From Rhodobacteraceae bacterium UBA6236 (GTDB lineage Bacteria > Pseudomonadota > Alphaproteobacteria > Rhodobacterales > Rhodobacteraceae): a stretch of DNA of 10,375 bases. Of this stretch, positions 1 through 6,588 are shown piece after piece (the stretch's first letter is position 1; each line of letters starts with the position of its first letter). Under the pieces are notes generated by a model. The model made no database searches. It was not told the DNA's origin and was given only the letters and a program-made list of their open reading frames with translations. The stretch is taken from assembly GCA_002440945.1 (NCBI GenBank), contig DJWG01000111.1, positions 1-10,375 of the forward strand, written 5' to 3'. The position numbers were made by a program, and so were the translations under genes.

Positions 1-634
1 AGACGTTTTGTGCAACAGAGCCGTCGAAGTAGGCTACCTTTTGTAGGCGGGTTTTTTCACCGCCTTTTCGCTGGCGGAACCAAGCGTGTTCTGTATCGAA
101 TGCAACCACGAATCCTGCATTATTGTCGGCGTAATGCGCCCACATGGGCGGGTTATCCATGCGTTCAGATAGCGAAAAGCAGAGCAAGTCTCGTCCAAGT
201 TTTTCTAGAAGTTTCTTCGCGTTCTCCGGGTCGTTGAAATGCGGGACAAGCATACTGTCCACTGCTTGTTGCATCTGCGACCGAAGTAGCCCCATGAAGT
301 TGCCCCCATAGTGCTGTTCGGCAAGCTTTATGGCCAAGTCTGGCGGAAGCCAACCCAAACCATTTTCCTTTAGCATGTCAGCGGTCAGTTTGCGCACAGA
401 GTCTTCGGATAGGGTGCTGTCCATCTGTTCCGCAAGCATTGCCAGCATCTTTGGTCCGGCTAGCTTGTCAAAGGTCGAACGAACCTCAAATGTATCGTTC
501 GTGTCTAACAACGGCGTGAACCTCACCGTGCCGCGTTCGAGTACGTTGCCCACTCTTTCAACAGACAGGTACTTGTACAAGAATCGTGGCGGTGGCGGTG
601 GATGGTCGAACTTATCTAGGTCAAAAGAACTCAT
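1..634 (-). CDS. DUF2971 domain-containing protein (3' part cut by window edge)
   Basis: The minus strand is open from the ATG at 632-634 to the window edge, giving 211 codons with no stop. The sequence matches the DUF2971 family: an N-terminal LYKYLS segment (about residues 19-24), the NDTFE box (46-50, usually NDPFE), and the block CFSLSERMDNPPMWAHYAD followed by GFVVAFD (152-180), which corresponds to the family's CFS..MW.HYAD..G..I.FD signature. A run of five prolines lies at residues 12-16. The biochemical function of DUF2971 is not established; members are scattered through accessory regions and some have been linked to phage defence, so a defence role here is only inference. The ribosome-binding site is weak (GGTGAG upstream of the ATG). 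Local GC is near 50%, clearly below the chromosomal genes to the right, which suggests horizontal acquisition. It lies outside the tRNA-bounded element. Confidence 0.8.
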   Translation of the reverse strand, partial: MSSFDLDKFDHPPPPPRFLYKYLSVERVGNVLERGTVRFTPLLDTNDTFEVRSTFDKLAGPKMLAMLAEQMDSTLSEDSVRKLTADMLKENGLGWLPPDLAIKLAEQHYGGNFMGLLRSQMQQAVDSMLVPHFNDPENAKKLLEKLGRDLLCFSLSERMDNPPMWAHYADNNAGFVVAFDTEHAWFRQRKGGEKTRLQKVAYFDGSVAQNV

Positions 635-780
635 CTGGCACTCACCGACGCAGGTTTCTTCGTGAGTACAACTTGAAATGGAAAGCGCCGCAAGGGGCAC
701 CGTCCAACCTTCGCAAGCCTGTGTGTAGGTTGTTAGTAGGTTTTGTGTTCTGCCAATTTTCCCAATGAAATCAGGGGGTA
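635..780. other. Intergenic gap between DUF2971 gene and attL
   Basis: This is the region upstream of the DUF2971 gene and should contain its promoter, but no convincing -35/-10 pair is visible. A short direct repeat GTAGGTT occurs twice around 726-744. Short open frames crossing here have no ribosome-binding site or recognisable protein content. No RNA gene is seen. Confidence 0.4.
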
Positions 781-800
781 TTGGCTCCGGCGGTAGGGAT
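781..800 (+). repeat. attL-like direct repeat copy (tRNA-Asn 3' end remnant)
   Basis: TTGGCTCCGGCGGTAGGGAT is identical to 6702-6721. It corresponds to the CCA end, discriminator base, 3' acceptor strand and part of the T-arm of tRNA-Asn. The sequence next to it (from 801) does not continue into a tRNA, so this is a truncated tRNA end left by site-specific integration. Confidence 0.88.
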
Positions 801-891
801 TGTCCTTGCCGAGTCACAAGTCGTTGATTCCAAACGATTTCTCGCAGGAAAGAGAGCGCAATGTGCTCCAATTGAGTTTTTAGTATGACAT

Positions 892-909
892 GGATGTGCA
901 CCGTGCACA
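892..909. repeat. Left-end GTGCAC repeats (putative arm-type sites)
   Basis: Two head-to-tail heptamers, GTGCACC (896-902) and GTGCACA (903-909), are preceded by GGAT, giving the 11-mer GGATGTGCACC at 892-902. The same 11-mer occurs in the same orientation at 6619-6629 near the other end. The sites lie about 92 bp inside attL. Pairs of short repeats flanking att cores are typical of integrase arm sites or directionality-factor sites; which protein binds them is unknown. Confidence 0.5.
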
Positions 910-981
910 ACTCTCCAAATCTCTGCTATTTGGGCGTTTTTGCCCCACGCTTCGGCGGGTGCGCAACGGCCCACGCTGGCA

Positions 982-1032
982 CCGTCGCGAGCGACGGGTC
1001 GCAAGGCCGGCTTGCGGACGCGTCACGGACGC
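982..1032 (-). terminator. Three-hairpin cluster downstream of hipA (putative terminator)
   Basis: Reading downstream from the hipA stop (1040), three short hairpins follow one another: 1020-1024 with 1028-1032 (GCGTC/GACGC), 1001-1005 with 1011-1015 (GCAAG/CTTGC), and 982-988 with 991-997 (CCGTCGC/GCGACGG). None is followed by a T-run, so intrinsic termination is not assured; they may instead protect the 3' end or assist Rho-dependent ending. The rest of 801-1039 holds no supportable gene. Confidence 0.3.
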
Positions 1033-1039
1033 TCCGGAT

Positions 1040-2386
1040 TTAGCTGAACCCACCCCATCCTCCGCCCACGGGGCGTTCGTCGCGTGTCACACGGGGAAAG
1101 TAGTCGCGCGTGGGGAGGCCAAGTTTCATACCGAGAGCTTGCTCGACGACGGACAACTGGGCCGCCACTGCATCGGCAAGGCTTTTGCCGCCTTCCTTTG
1201 AAAGCTGGTCCAGCCCTGCGGCGACATCCGTGAATATCTTGACCCAGGGGCCCGCGAACTTCGGCCGTGCAAAACCGAGATCGCTCATGGTCTGTTCAAG
1301 ATCGACGATGCTCAGGTCTTCGGCAAAGGCGGCTTTCCCATGCAGGAACGAGAACTCGTGGCTCACCTTCGGGTCCATCGTCACCGGAACCACGTCATAA
1401 AGGGGAGCGAGGCGTCCTGCGCTGGCGGTGTAAAGGATAGATCCGTTTTTTGCGTGGTTGTCGGTGTTACCGACCGCCAAACTGAACAGGGTGTGGCGCA
1501 GGATCTCCATCTGGAAGAGGGCAGGGGCCGCCATCTGTTTCGCAATACGCCCGATTGCCTGTGCCGAGAAGCGGTGATCGGGTGTCGCGGCATCGCGTTC
1601 GTATTTCAAGTGCCGGGCAAGACCGGCTGCTTGAGCGAAATCTTCCGAATGGAGGCGACGGATCAGCGGCCCGTCAATCGCGCGGTCGAAGCGCCTTGTG
1701 AGTAGAGCATGGATGGCCCCGCCCGTGTCAGGCCTTGGAAAGGTCATGGCCGAGCAGTCTGTCACATCGAGCCCGAGACGCCGTGCGAGGGACAGCAAGG
1801 CGACCTCGTGACGGGTGAGGTCACTGTCTTCCCGGGGGGAAACCTTCAGGATGTGCGTTGTCGGCGCACCGCTCCCCGGTTTCGGCAGGTAGAAACGCCC
1901 TTCATGATGCAGGAGAGCGATCTTTGGCTGAACGCCGGCGATTGGCGACGGATCCCTTGCACCATCGGGCAGCCGGCCCTGCATGTGCAGCGAGGTCACA
2001 ATGCCGGCGACCGCCGCTGCCTCCAGTTCTTCATAGTCTTCGGCCAGATGCCCGGGTCTTTTCCCAGGTCCATGCCCTTCGGGTGTAATCGAAATTGCCC
2101 CGGGACTGTCTGCGCCAAGATGGAAAAGCAGCGCCCCGATGTCGTCACGGTCGATCCGATGCGCCGCCATCACGCGCTCAAGCTCGCGCCCTTCGAGCAA
2201 GAGGTTTCCGAAAAATGCCACGCAGGCCGCATCACTGTAGGGCGCTTCGCGGATGGGCAGCGCGAGAGATACGCGGGCGTGTGGCGGTAAATCCGACGCA
2301 TAGGTGAAGCTCAGGCTCTTGTCTTCGGCGCGATCAAGCATGCCGATCGGGCGGTCAAGGGCTTCGATCCAGACCTCCAGTTTCAT
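1040..2386 (-). CDS. hipA: HipA-family serine/threonine kinase toxin
   Basis: This 448-residue protein has the HipA fold order and a length close to E. coli HipA (440). An N-terminal subdomain (about 1-100, with SLALPIREAPYS and the FFGNLLLEG segment) precedes the kinase core. The nucleotide-binding loop is IAGVQPK (149-155), followed by the lysine strand THILKV (177-182). The catalytic loop is NTDNHAKN (307-314, Asp309) and the metal-binding motif is LYDVV (329-333, Asp331). E. coli HipA phosphorylates glutamyl-tRNA synthetase and causes growth arrest and persistence; the target here cannot be read from sequence. The hipA ATG overlaps the hipB stop in an ATGA tetranucleotide (2383-2386), indicating translational coupling. 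One oddity is that the residue aligned with the E. coli autophosphorylated Ser150 appears to be Pro148, with a serine at 147. All core catalytic residues are present, so it is probably active. Confidence 0.92.
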   Translation of the reverse strand: MKLEVWIEALDRPIGMLDRAEDKSLSFTYASDLPPHARVSLALPIREAPYSDAACVAFFGNLLLEGRELERVMAAHRIDRDDIGALLFHLGADSPGAISITPEGHGPGKRPGHLAEDYEELEAAAVAGIVTSLHMQGRLPDGARDPSPIAGVQPKIALLHHEGRFYLPKPGSGAPTTHILKVSPREDSDLTRHEVALLSLARRLGLDVTDCSAMTFPRPDTGGAIHALLTRRFDRAIDGPLIRRLHSEDFAQAAGLARHLKYERDAATPDHRFSAQAIGRIAKQMAAPALFQMEILRHTLFSLAVGNTDNHAKNGSILYTASAGRLAPLYDVVPVTMDPKVSHEFSFLHGKAAFAEDLSIVDLEQTMSDLGFARPKFAGPWVKIFTDVAAGLDQLSKEGGKSLADAVAAQLSVVEQALGMKLGLPTRDYFPRVTRDERPVGGGWGGFS

Positions 2387-2607
2387 GAGCGAAAACTTCC
2401 GTAGAAATCGATGCCGAGCGCGGAGGCGAGCCGCAGGTAGGTCTCGAGGGTGGCAGGGATCAAGCCACGTTCGATTTTCGATAGGTTGGATTGAGCCACC
2501 CCGGTGAGGGACGCCAAATCGTTCTGACTCAGCCCCAGCGCCTTGCGTCTGGACTGGATCAAACTACCAAAGTCAGTGAGGGACTGAAGGGGAAGGTGAT
2601 CTTGCAT
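2383..2607 (-). CDS. hipB: HipB-type XRE-family antitoxin and repressor
   Basis: This is a 74-residue DNA-binding protein made almost entirely of a Cro/C1-type helix-turn-helix (about residues 14-68). LSQNDLASLTGVAQSNLSKI gives helices 2 and 3 and is followed by ERG and the LRLASALGI tail. Such antitoxins bind and hold HipA inactive and repress their own operon. It precedes hipA with a 4-bp overlap. The ATG at 2607 was chosen because an upstream in-frame ATG at 2682 would add 25 non-conserved residues encoded by the operator and promoter DNA. Neither start has a good Shine-Dalgarno sequence, so translation may start on a very short leader. The three ATGGC-N6-GCCAT palindromes upstream are the likely binding sites. 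Confidence 0.88.
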   Translation of the reverse strand: MQDHLPLQSLTDFGSLIQSRRKALGLSQNDLASLTGVAQSNLSKIERGLIPATLETYLRLASALGIDFYGSFRS

Positions 2608-2617
2608 GTCAGTTTCT

Positions 2618-2633
2618 ATGGCTGTTGAGCCAT
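2618..2633. promoter_or_regulatory. hipBA operator O1 (palindrome)
   Basis: ATGGCTGTTGAGCCAT is a perfect 6-bp inverted repeat with a 4-bp spacer, lying 10 bp upstream of the hipB ATG and touching the proposed -10 element. The layout (5-bp conserved arms, 6-bp centre) resembles the TATCC-N8-GGATA operators of E. coli hipBA in kind but not in sequence. Confidence 0.7.
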
Positions 2634-2661
2634 ATCTACAGTCTTTTTGCTGATGGCGCAA
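2633..2661 (-). promoter_or_regulatory. Putative hipBA promoter
   Basis: On the minus strand, TTGCGC (2656-2661) and TAGATA (2633-2638) are separated by 17 bp, with a TG just before the -10. The match to consensus is moderate. The position is convincing because the pair lies between operators O1 and O2, so bound repressor would block it. If this is right, transcripts start too late to include the ATG at 2682, supporting the 2607 start. Confidence 0.42.
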
Positions 2662-2666
2662 CCAAT

Positions 2667-2682
2667 ATGGCAGTTGAGCCAT
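2667..2682. promoter_or_regulatory. hipBA operator O2 (palindrome)
   Basis: ATGGCAGTTGAGCCAT shares 15 of 16 bases with O1 and has 5-bp perfect arms. Its start is 49 bp from that of O1, close to five helical turns, placing both on the same DNA face just upstream of the proposed -35. Confidence 0.7.
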
Positions 2683-2716
2683 AAAAGTCGTGATAGGACA
2701 GCTTTCTGTGGACGAT

Positions 2717-2732
2717 ATGGCGTATACGCCAT
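2717..2732. promoter_or_regulatory. hipBA operator O3 (palindrome)
   Basis: ATGGCGTATACGCCAT is a perfect 16-bp palindrome with the same ATGGC/GCCAT arms as O1 and O2, starting 50 bp beyond O2. Its centre (TATA) differs from the GTTG of the other two, so the conserved arms are probably the recognition element. Confidence 0.68.
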
Positions 2733-2906
2733 TAAATGTGAGGAAGCAGCCCCGTCATTCTTCTATGAGTTTGGTCCGATACATCTGCGGATCACCCACA
2801 GATCTTATCACGTGTGCCACGAAGCCGCTCAGCTTTCACACAGCTCCCTCAGGAGAAGAAGGAAGGAAGCTTTCCGGTTGAAATCCTCACCAAAGCGGTT
2901 CCACTC
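2733..2906. other. Intergenic region between hipBA operators and hsdR remnant
   Basis: No gene is supported here. An imperfect inverted repeat (ATCTGCGG against CCACAGAT, in about 2783-2803) is present. Short plus-strand frames running through the operators lack ribosome-binding sites and protein-like composition. Confidence 0.4.
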
Positions 2907-3179
2907 TCAGGCTACCGTCATCAACTCCGCAGCCAAAGCCTCGGCCTGCTTCAGAACCGTGCGAACGGCTTCCGTGGTCAGATCAGGCGGGTAGCCGTAT
3001 TGCTGCAGGATCTTCTTGATCGCCAGTCGCAACTTGGCCCGGACGTTCTCACGCTTCCACCAGTCTACCCCGGCATTGCTGCGGACCGTTCGGACCAGTT
3101 CTGAAGCGATAATACGCAGCTGGTCGTTGCTCATGAGATCCACGGCACTGCTGTTCTGCGCGAGTGCGTCATAGAATGA
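2907..3179 (-). pseudogene. hsdR: C-terminal remnant of type I restriction subunit HsdR
   Basis: About 91 codons on the minus strand read SFYDALAQNSSAVDLMSNDQ and then continue through RIIASELVRTVRSNAGVDWW and the block RENVRAKLRLAIKKIL-QYGYPPDL to a stop at 2907. This is the characteristic C-terminus of HsdR (DUF3387 region: FYDAL..N.SA, IA.EL...V, W..RE.VRAKLR..VK..L..YGYPPD). The motor and nuclease domains, and hsdM and hsdS, are absent. Upstream of SFYDALA (above about 3179) the frame loses all HsdR character and enters DNA antisense to the next gene, so the gene was cut here by a deletion or recombination. A GTG at 3143 could start a 78-codon frame, but there is no reason to expect a functional product. 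Confidence 0.8.
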
Positions 3180-3565
3180 CCATGTTTCCGCACACCCTGC
3201 CTGCTGCCGTCGTGCAGCTTCTGTTCTTCCTGTCCAACCACCGCGAGGGGCTGGAAAATGCCGCCGCGCTGCTCGGCGGTCCGATCGCCGCCCGCCGTCT
3301 GTGCGGTCTGATCGAAGCGCTGTCCGTACCGCAACCCCGTCTGACCCGCTGGATCTCGCGCGAATTGGTGGCGCTGCACCGGCTGCTCACTCTTGAAGAT
3401 GTCGCGAATTTTGACAGCCCGGCGGCGCATTACTTCTCTCTCATCGACCCTGCTGACCCAGCGGTCGCAGATATCTGCCTCCTGACCGATGGCCTGACCG
3501 ACTGCCTTCGCAGTTTGATTGTCGAGGATCTGGTCCAACACGAAGATTTCGACATCGCGGCCTGA
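3176..3565 (+). CDS. Unrecognised island protein, 129 aa
   Basis: I do not recognise this protein. It has natural-looking composition and is predicted to be mostly helical, with a hydrophobic start (AAVVQLLFFLSN), a middle rich in Leu/Arg (GLIEALSV, RWISRELVALHRLLTLEDV) and an acidic end (IVEDLVQHEDFDIAA). No signal peptide, membrane span or catalytic motif is clear. Start choice is uncertain: in-frame GTG 3164, ATG 3176 and ATG 3182 all lack a good Shine-Dalgarno sequence, and 3176 or 3182 is preferred. Its 5' end lies at the point where the opposite-strand hsdR remnant breaks off. It is followed 83 bp downstream by a second unknown gene in the same direction, with a hairpin between them, so the two probably form one transcription unit. 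Confidence 0.6.
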   Translation: MTMFPHTLPAAVVQLLFFLSNHREGLENAAALLGGPIAARRLCGLIEALSVPQPRLTRWISRELVALHRLLTLEDVANFDSPAAHYFSLIDPADPAVADICLLTDGLTDCLRSLIVEDLVQHEDFDIAA

Positions 3566-3570
3566 CCGCA

Positions 3571-3601
3571 CCCTCCTGCCGGCGATCGGACAGCAGGAGG
3601 G
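3571..3601 (+). other. Intergenic hairpin between the two unknown island genes
   Basis: CCCTCCTGC (3571-3579) pairs perfectly with GCAGGAGGG (3593-3601) around a 13-nt loop, just after the stop at 3565. No T-run follows, so it is more likely an mRNA-stability, processing or attenuation structure than an intrinsic terminator. Confidence 0.45.
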
Positions 3602-3648
3602 GCTTGATCCCGGCGCATGGTGCGCCAGGCACAAGATGGAGGTGTAGT

Positions 3649-4062
3649 ATGGGTGAGCAATTGAACGCATCGGCGTTCGAAATGGCGGCTTTGCAGGCCG
3701 TGCGCTACGGTCGCGACCTCGCACAGCGCTGGTCGGACGCGCCGGTCGAGGGCACCGCGACGCTGGATGGGATGCTGGCGGAAACGCTTGCGCGTCTTGC
3801 TGCCGGGGAGGTCTACAACAGGGCTGACGAGCTGACGCTCGGTTTGATGCTCGGGGCGGTCCGCCAAACCCTCGACTCATTCCGACCTGGCTATGGGCAG
3901 TTTTTCCTGCGCGAAGAGACCGACGATGCCCCGTTCTATGACGACGAACAGGACGCTGTCCGGCGCCTCGGCGAGTTGCTGAAAGCCTTCATCGCCGCGC
4001 GGCAATTGGTGATCGACACGATCCTGGCAGAACGCCAGATCGTTATTTTGCGGAGGAGGTGA
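3649..4062 (+). CDS. Unrecognised island protein, 137 aa
   Basis: I do not recognise this protein. The ATG at 3649 is chosen because GGAGGT stands about 6 bases upstream; an ATG at 3604 in the same frame has no such site. The product begins MGEQLNASAFEMAALQAVRY and looks all-helical and soluble. It has an acidic middle (REETDDAPFYDDEQDAVRRL, about residues 87-106) and a basic end (ILRRR). It contains no Cys, no metal-binding cluster and no visible enzyme motif. It is the last plus-strand gene of the element and converges on the integrase gene, with a strong hairpin between them. With the preceding 129-aa gene it forms a two-gene unit of unknown role; toxin-antitoxin, anti-phage or element-maintenance functions are all possible but unsupported. 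Confidence 0.68.
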   Translation: MGEQLNASAFEMAALQAVRYGRDLAQRWSDAPVEGTATLDGMLAETLARLAAGEVYNRADELTLGLMLGAVRQTLDSFRPGYGQFFLREETDDAPFYDDEQDAVRRLGELLKAFIAARQLVIDTILAERQIVILRRR

Positions 4063-4135
4063 GGGTAGGGGACCGGCGTCGTCCGTTCCTCCCGCACCCC
4101 CCTTTCTGCTGCTCAGGAAACCTTTGAACGGCCGA

Positions 4136-4161
4136 CGCCACCCGCCCTACGGCGGGTGGCG
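4136..4161. terminator. Strong hairpin between convergent genes (bidirectional terminator-like)
   Basis: CGCCACCCGCC (4136-4146) pairs perfectly with GGCGGGTGGCG (4151-4161) around a CTAC loop, an 11-bp GC-rich stem. It lies between the stop of the plus-strand gene (4062) and the stop of the minus-strand integrase (4178), where transcription from both sides must end. Neither flank has a T-run, so termination may be Rho-assisted. Confidence 0.55.
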
Positions 4162-4177
4162 GATTCGCTTTGATCTG

Positions 4178-6552
4178 TCAGCCGTGCAGCTTGGTCCCGA
4201 CCACTTCCAGCTTGAACCGTTCCGCGGCAAGCGGCGTCACATTGGACGATCCAGTCGATTTGAACGGGTTCTGCAGCATGGAGGTGTCGAACTTCAGATA
4301 CTCGACGGCGTCACGCAGGTGGGTGATGGGGAAAATGCCCGTCGTGTAGTGCTTGGCATTGATGCTGTTGTCTTTGTGTCCAAGCAAGGCTTCGCGCAGA
4401 TCGCGTTGCACGCCGCTGTCCAGCAGTTGTTGGTTGACGCCTTTGCGGAACGAATGGAAATCCATCCGCTTGCGATAGATGTCGTTCTCCTTGCGGAAGG
4501 CGGTGAACTCCTCCGAGAAGAAGGTCGAGAGCTTTTCGCGGTGCTTGTCCGCTCGAGATCGGGGAAGAGGTAGCGTTCCCCCTGGATGCGCCGGTGTTCA
4601 ATCAAGTCCGCAAGTCCAAGCTCGAGGATGCGTGAGTGGATTGGCAGCCTTCGGGCAGAATTCTTTGTTTTAAGGGTCTGGTTTGTCCCCGCACGGATGT
4701 GCATCACCAGCCCCGCGTCGGTCATTTCGAAATCTGCCACCTTGAGCTGAAGAATTTCTTCCATCCGTGCACCGGTGAAGACCGCGATGATCGTGGCCCA
4801 GACCAAGGCATCAAAGGGGTTCAAGCTCCAGGACTGGAAGCGATTGGTACGGAACAACCTTGGCAATTGGTTGCCCCAGATAATGCGTGACCGGTCTCCA
4901 TCTTCCATGACGCGCCGATCCTTTTCGGCGGAAGTCCAGATCACGCCGTCCATTGGATTGAAGATGATATGGCGATGAGCAATCGCATGACCAAAGAACC
5001 GCTGAACCTCCTGCATCTTCCGGTAGACCGTATTGGCCGCCAGAACCGGTGTGCGCACTTCTTCGATGATGTCCGCGATATTGGCTTCGCTCTGACCTTG
5101 GGTTCGAAGTTCGGCGCGAAGCTCGTCGAGCTTCACCGCATCTTTTCTTTCATGGTCCTCGGCGATCTGGCGTGGATGCCGCGTCTCGGTGTTCGAGCGC
5201 CCGTAGGTGTTCGGCAATTTTTGGATGACGTTGAAGATTTCAACGAGGTCCTTCTCGGTGACGTTGATGATCGGGCATTCCCCGATGAACTTCTTGAGCA
5301 AGCGGCCAGTAGAAAGCTCGTTTTCCATTTGTCCCGCGCTTCGGCCGCCGGGACTGTCGGTTTCGTGGACGCGCTTCCCGCTCTTTCCGGCCGCGCGATC
5401 GGCGAGGTAGGAGTCGATCACTTCCCCGACGGGTATGTTCGGATTGCCCAGCTTTGCGTTGCAGCGACGCTGGTCATCCTTGCTCATGCCGAGGAGGGCG
5501 GCGGCCTCTGCCTGGCTTGGTCTCTGTCGGCTACGGCGCGGCGCCTGCACGGAAACGGTCGCGTTCTGGGCCGTGCTCGGCTCTGTCTCCTCCTCACTCC
5601 CCTCAGTTGCAGGATCGGCTTGCTCTCCGGTCAGTCTGGGCGCGACCAGTGCTGGCGCAACCCATTCTGCGGAAAAGTTCACTTCTGCGGGCGCGGCTGT
5701 GGTAGCGGGCTCGGGCCACAGTGATTCAACGGCGGAATCGCCCTGTACGGGTGGGACCTGGCAAACTTCTGTTGCTTGCACAGCGGGTGCAGATGTGCGC
5801 GCGGCTTCTGCGGCCAACGGCTGAATTTGCGCAACCTGAATGTCCGGCTGAGGAAGGGATACATCCAGCTGTCGTTTCAACACTGGTGCTGCGGGGGCCG
5901 CCTGCGGGAGGGACAGGAACGAGAGTGTGGCAGGATCTGCCACAGCGGGTTGCAACGGATGTGTGGCGGGACGGGATGCCGATTGGACCGACCGGAACAC
6001 AAATGATCTTTCGGAGAATTCGCCACGGTCCCGACGCGCGATTTCTTCCGTCGTGTCGATCAAGGCATGCGCCGCTTCATGTCCGATCTCTTGCCAGAGG
6101 TCTGACCCTTCCTCAGTGCTAAAACCCAGCCGTTGCAGACTGTGCCGGATCGGATCGCGCAGGGCACCGTAATCCCGCAGCAGGATCGCCTGGCGCAGGG
6201 TTTCGGTGGCTGCGGTGTATCTGGCCTGTTCGCGCAGAGCGGCATCCATGCTTCGCGGACCGCCAAAACGGCGGGCCCGGTCGGCCTCGTCAAGATTCCA
6301 TCTCACCAGATCGGTGATGACAGTATGGATGTCCACGGTGTCCATGGGCCTGATCCTCGCGCAGTCTATCGCGAAATCGGTGAGCATGGTGAGACGCCCA
6401 GCGAGTTCTCTGGCCCGTGTTGCCTCAAAAGTTCTCAAGCTGAAAACCCAAAAACTATTTGAGTCAAACCTGCTGATTCTGGGGACTCGCCTGCGCCAGA
6501 AGAATCCGCTGCCGCGCAGTTCGAGGTATTCCGTCTTCGGGCGACGGGCCAT
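4178..6552 (-). pseudogene. Tyrosine recombinase (site-specific integrase), frameshifted near 4549
   Basis: Read with one base restored, the protein has 791 residues. It opens with a short DUF6538-like segment (MARRPKTEYLELRGSGFFWR, then RRVP), followed by a helical region. Residues about 195-340 are a long Ala/Pro-rich linker. A core-binding domain (about 370-540) and the catalytic domain follow. Catalytic Arg596 (FTGARMEEI) and Lys (KTKNSARRLPI, about 628-630) precede the break; His700 and Arg703 (DFHSFRKG), His726 (LLGHKD) and Tyr736 (KHYTTG) lie after it. The frame changes at codon 668 (4549-4551): the ORF runs YLFPDLER and then turns to low-complexity Ser/Arg sequence ending at 4294, whereas the next frame continues DKHREKLSTFFSEEF into the active-site half. 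One lost G in a G-run explains this; no slippery heptamer is seen. The start at 6552 follows GGAGG; the longer frame to 6681 only translates the promoter repeats. It would have recombined tRNA-Asn att sites. A sequencing error remains possible. Confidence 0.9.
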
Positions 6553-6588
6553 GCATGCCTCCGTGGGGGGCCGCTCCGTGCCCCGTTT

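Noticed and set aside
890..1201. Plus-strand open frame of 103 codons at the left end of the element
   Set aside because: It runs across the repeats, hairpins and the antisense of the hipA end, and has no ribosome-binding site or recognisable content.
2608..2682. Upstream start of hipB at 2682
   Set aside because: The added residues are encoded by operators and promoter, and the proposed transcript would begin downstream of this ATG.
3131..3880. Open frame of 249 codons on the minus strand
   Set aside because: It is antisense to the two plus-strand genes, rich in Arg/Pro/Ser as expected of a shadow frame in GC-rich DNA, and has no ribosome-binding site or family resemblance.
4545..4556. Programmed ribosomal frameshifting in the integrase
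   Set aside because: No slippery heptamer or following pseudoknot-like stem is evident at the junction; a one-base deletion or a sequencing error is simpler.
4124..4573. Open frame of 149 codons on the plus strand
   Set aside because: It covers the convergent-gene hairpin and the antisense of the integrase active-site region, including the frameshift point; it is a shadow.
4969..5724. Open frame of 251 codons on the plus strand inside the integrase
   Set aside because: It lies opposite the recognised integrase sequence and has shadow-type composition and no start signals.
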